Below are positions 62,085 to 64,000 of a stretch of DNA of 64,000 bases, piece after piece. Numbering within the stretch: position 1 is the first letter of the stretch; every line of letters starts with the position of its first letter. The position numbers and the translations under genes are program-made. Origin of the DNA: Turnera subulata (taxonomy: Eukaryota; Streptophyta; Magnoliopsida; Malpighiales; Passifloraceae); NCBI GenBank assembly GCA_028386065.3, contig JAKUCV010007821.1, positions 43,471 to 107,470 of the forward strand. The letters are read 5' to 3'. The notes under the pieces were generated by a model. The model made no database searches, was not told the DNA's origin, and saw nothing but the letters and a program-made list of their open reading frames with translations.

Positions 62085-64000
62085 TGTAACGCCCCGAATT
62101 TTCAGAATTTGATTTTTCGGGATTTTCAGAATTTTTATTCCAATTTTACCCTTGAGGTATTTTCGAGTTTTGGTCGAGGAAATTGAGTACTATGCCTTGT
62201 AAATGTCAATTTCAAGTTGGTGTCGTTCGTGGTTCGGGTCCCGTTGGAAACGGATTCGAGAACGGGGTGAAACGCGAAGATTAACGAGGGTGCTAGTAGA
62301 ACTACGTCGTTTTGGGACTGTTTAAAAAAAAAAAAAACAGAAACGCGTTGACCAGGGGGGTTGACCGCGCCTAGTGGAACGACATGTCGTCCACTAGGAA
62401 CGGCCAAACCCTAGCCGGTCACTCCCCTTCTTCTTTTCTTTTTCTTTTCTCCTTCTTTCTTATTTATTTTTTTTCTCTTCTTCTCCAAACCGACGCCGCC
62501 TCCCTCCTACCTTCCTTCTCTCTTTTTCTTTCTCTCTCTCTTCCCTCTCCCTTCTTCCTTCTCCTCTCGTTTTCTCTCCCTCTGTTACTCCCCTCTTCCA
62601 CGGAACCTCCTCACCTCGACTGTCGCTGTTGTCTGCTTGCCTCTCCACGCAGCTCCTCGCCGTTCGATCTCTTGTCGCGGCCGGAGTACGCCGCCGCCGC
62701 CGCTGCAGTCGGTACAGGGAGAAGCTTCAAGCACGGGTGAGTTCTTTGCCCTTCCCTTCCGTCTTCTCCTTTCTTCTCCTTCTACTCGGTTTTTGACTCT
62801 TCTTCTGGTTTTGTGTTGGTGTTCTGTTGGGGGTTTGTGGTGGACGGACGGTGGCGGGCCTGTGTGGTGTTGTGGTGTCCGTGTTGTTGTTGCTGTGGTA
62901 TCTGGGTCGGATTGGTGGCCAACGTGGGTGTGTTGCTTGGGGTTATTTCCGGCAGGTTGCTTGCGTGTGGCTCGGTGAAGTGCTGTGTCGGTGACGGATC
63001 CGGCAGGTGGTTCGTGTGTGTCGGTGTGTGTTTTACCGGGCAGAGGCGGGTTGTTGCTGTTCTGCGAATCCGGGCAGATTCGGTTCTGGCAGCAAGCATT
63101 CCGGGTAAGAAATCGCTTTTCCAATTCTTTTGTTGTCGACATGATGAACAGTTGGTATTGTGTTGTTGGATTGAATGTTGTGGTTGTTGGGTTCGTTTCT
63201 GGCAAATTTGGGTGAATTCCGGCAAGGTCACCGGAATCCGGCGAGGGCTCGGGAATTTTCCGGCGAAGGCTCGGGTTTTTATTCCGACACTTAACGGTAT
63301 ACTTAGATGTATAATTCGTGTTTATTCATGGCATGTACTAATAATTCGGAATTGGGTTATGTAATTAATTGTGTTTAGTGGAAACCGAGAGTGTGAGTAG
63401 TTTGAGGCCGGTAATTTACCGACACGGGTAGAACCTTAGGCCGGGAATCTTGGGCTCGGTTTGATCATGGACTTAAGTAACGGGCTTTGAGTCCAATCCT
63501 ATAATTAATTAAATATGGATTTAAGGAAGTGGGCTTTTGGCCCGGGAATCGAATTTGGGCTTAGATTGGGTTATAGGCCTGAAACCCGTAAAGAACATAA
63601 TGAGTGGGCCATAGGCCCGGGGATTACTCTTGGACTTAGTTGGGCTTAAGCCCGGTGAACCTTAGGTTCCGATACTCGGAGTTTTGGTGAGAGGACATTA
63701 AGTCGGGTTTAGACCCGGGAATTTCATAATTGGCTAACTAGGGACGGGTTTAACTCAGTGGAGCATTTTAGTTACATGCATGCACGTCTTTATTGTTTGT
63801 GTTTGTAATTTGTTGTGTGTGCCGGTATTCAGGCACGGGTAATACCTCGGGAGCTGGAGGATCTGTTTTGGGAAAAGCTCCACAGGACAATCGTCGTTGA
63901 GGTGACTTTATATGTCTTTTTATGTTTGTATGCATGAGCTCGTTGGATTGGTTTGTTTGAGTTGCATGCTTGTTTGCTAACATGCTGTAATCTGTATTGT
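62085..64000 (+). repeat. 3' LTR of the chromovirus, first 1916 bp
   Basis: Corresponds to 54206-56145 of the 5' LTR, 24 bp shorter in total, most of that being one missing 22 bp repeat copy. Substitutions are few. The remaining ~1.05 kb and the target duplication are beyond the window. Confidence 0.95.

Larger units (their letters stand above)
54206..64000 (+). mobile_element. Gypsy chromovirus (Del/Tekay-like), runs off the window
   Basis: 5' LTR 54206-57203, primer site, single-frame gag-pol with a C-terminal chromodomain-like segment, purine tract, 3' LTR from 62085 to the window end. PR-RT-RH-IN order and the long LTR fit the Del/Tekay branch of plant chromoviruses. GTCAT at 54201-54205 is the likely target duplication; its partner lies outside. 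The visible parts of both LTRs are nearly identical, so the insertion is much younger than the other elements here. Confidence 0.93.

Overview
The window looks like repeat-rich, gene-poor heterochromatin from a flowering plant. I found no ordinary host protein-coding gene. It holds a long tandem array of plant-type 5S rRNA genes together with layered LTR retrotransposons: Copia elements of SIRE-like and other type, a Gypsy chromovirus, and a non-autonomous large-LTR family. A CACTA-type MITE and a tRNA-derived SINE are also present. The plant assignment rests on the 119-base 5S sequence, the initiator-Met-like primer sites, the SIRE-type third ORF and the plant chromovirus polyprotein. I cannot name the species.

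Layout. 1-760 is the end of an inverted SIRE-type LTR. 761-5407 is the wreck of a non-autonomous LTR family (called family B here): a partial LTR, a ~50 bp minisatellite and a solo LTR of the same family sitting inside that minisatellite. 5408-24764 is a decayed SIRE-type Copia element (5' LTR, gag, protease, integrase, RT/RNase H, env-like ORF3). Its integrase region is split at 9357-19039 by a nearly complete family-B element lying on the minus strand. That element is itself hit by a 295 bp CACTA MITE, and ORF3 of the Copia carries a 95 bp SINE with a 17 bp target duplication. No 3' LTR of the SIRE element is seen; it runs straight into the 5S array.

24765-54205 is the 5S array, all genes on the minus strand: 45 gene loci (most 119 bp) at ~370-490 bp spacing. 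The array is interrupted by a Copia element (27376-35852) that cut a 5S gene in its internal promoter with a clean 5 bp duplication, and by an inverted solo LTR (40974-43372) whose right part is a triple alternating inverted repeat. None of the copies I read matches the array consensus exactly, and linked variants recur at intervals, so the array shows higher-order repeat structure and mutational decay.

54206-64000 is a young-looking Del/Tekay-like Gypsy chromovirus inserted in the last visible 5S spacer. It has a ~3.0 kb 5' LTR, one continuous gag-pol frame broken by three stop codons, and the first ~1.9 kb of a highly similar 3' LTR.

How it works together: the 5S units would be transcribed by RNA polymerase III from internal promoters and end at short T runs. 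The retroelements are parasites of one another and of the array, and all visible coding regions are disabled by stops, frameshifts or lost catalytic residues. The most unusual signals are a family of short TTTGGCT/AGCCAAA hairpins scattered through the SIRE element, a leader with about 20 copies of an AACATCGATGTT palindrome in the second Copia, a 16 bp poly(A) retroposition footprint inside a 5S gene, and the higher-order 5S subfamilies.
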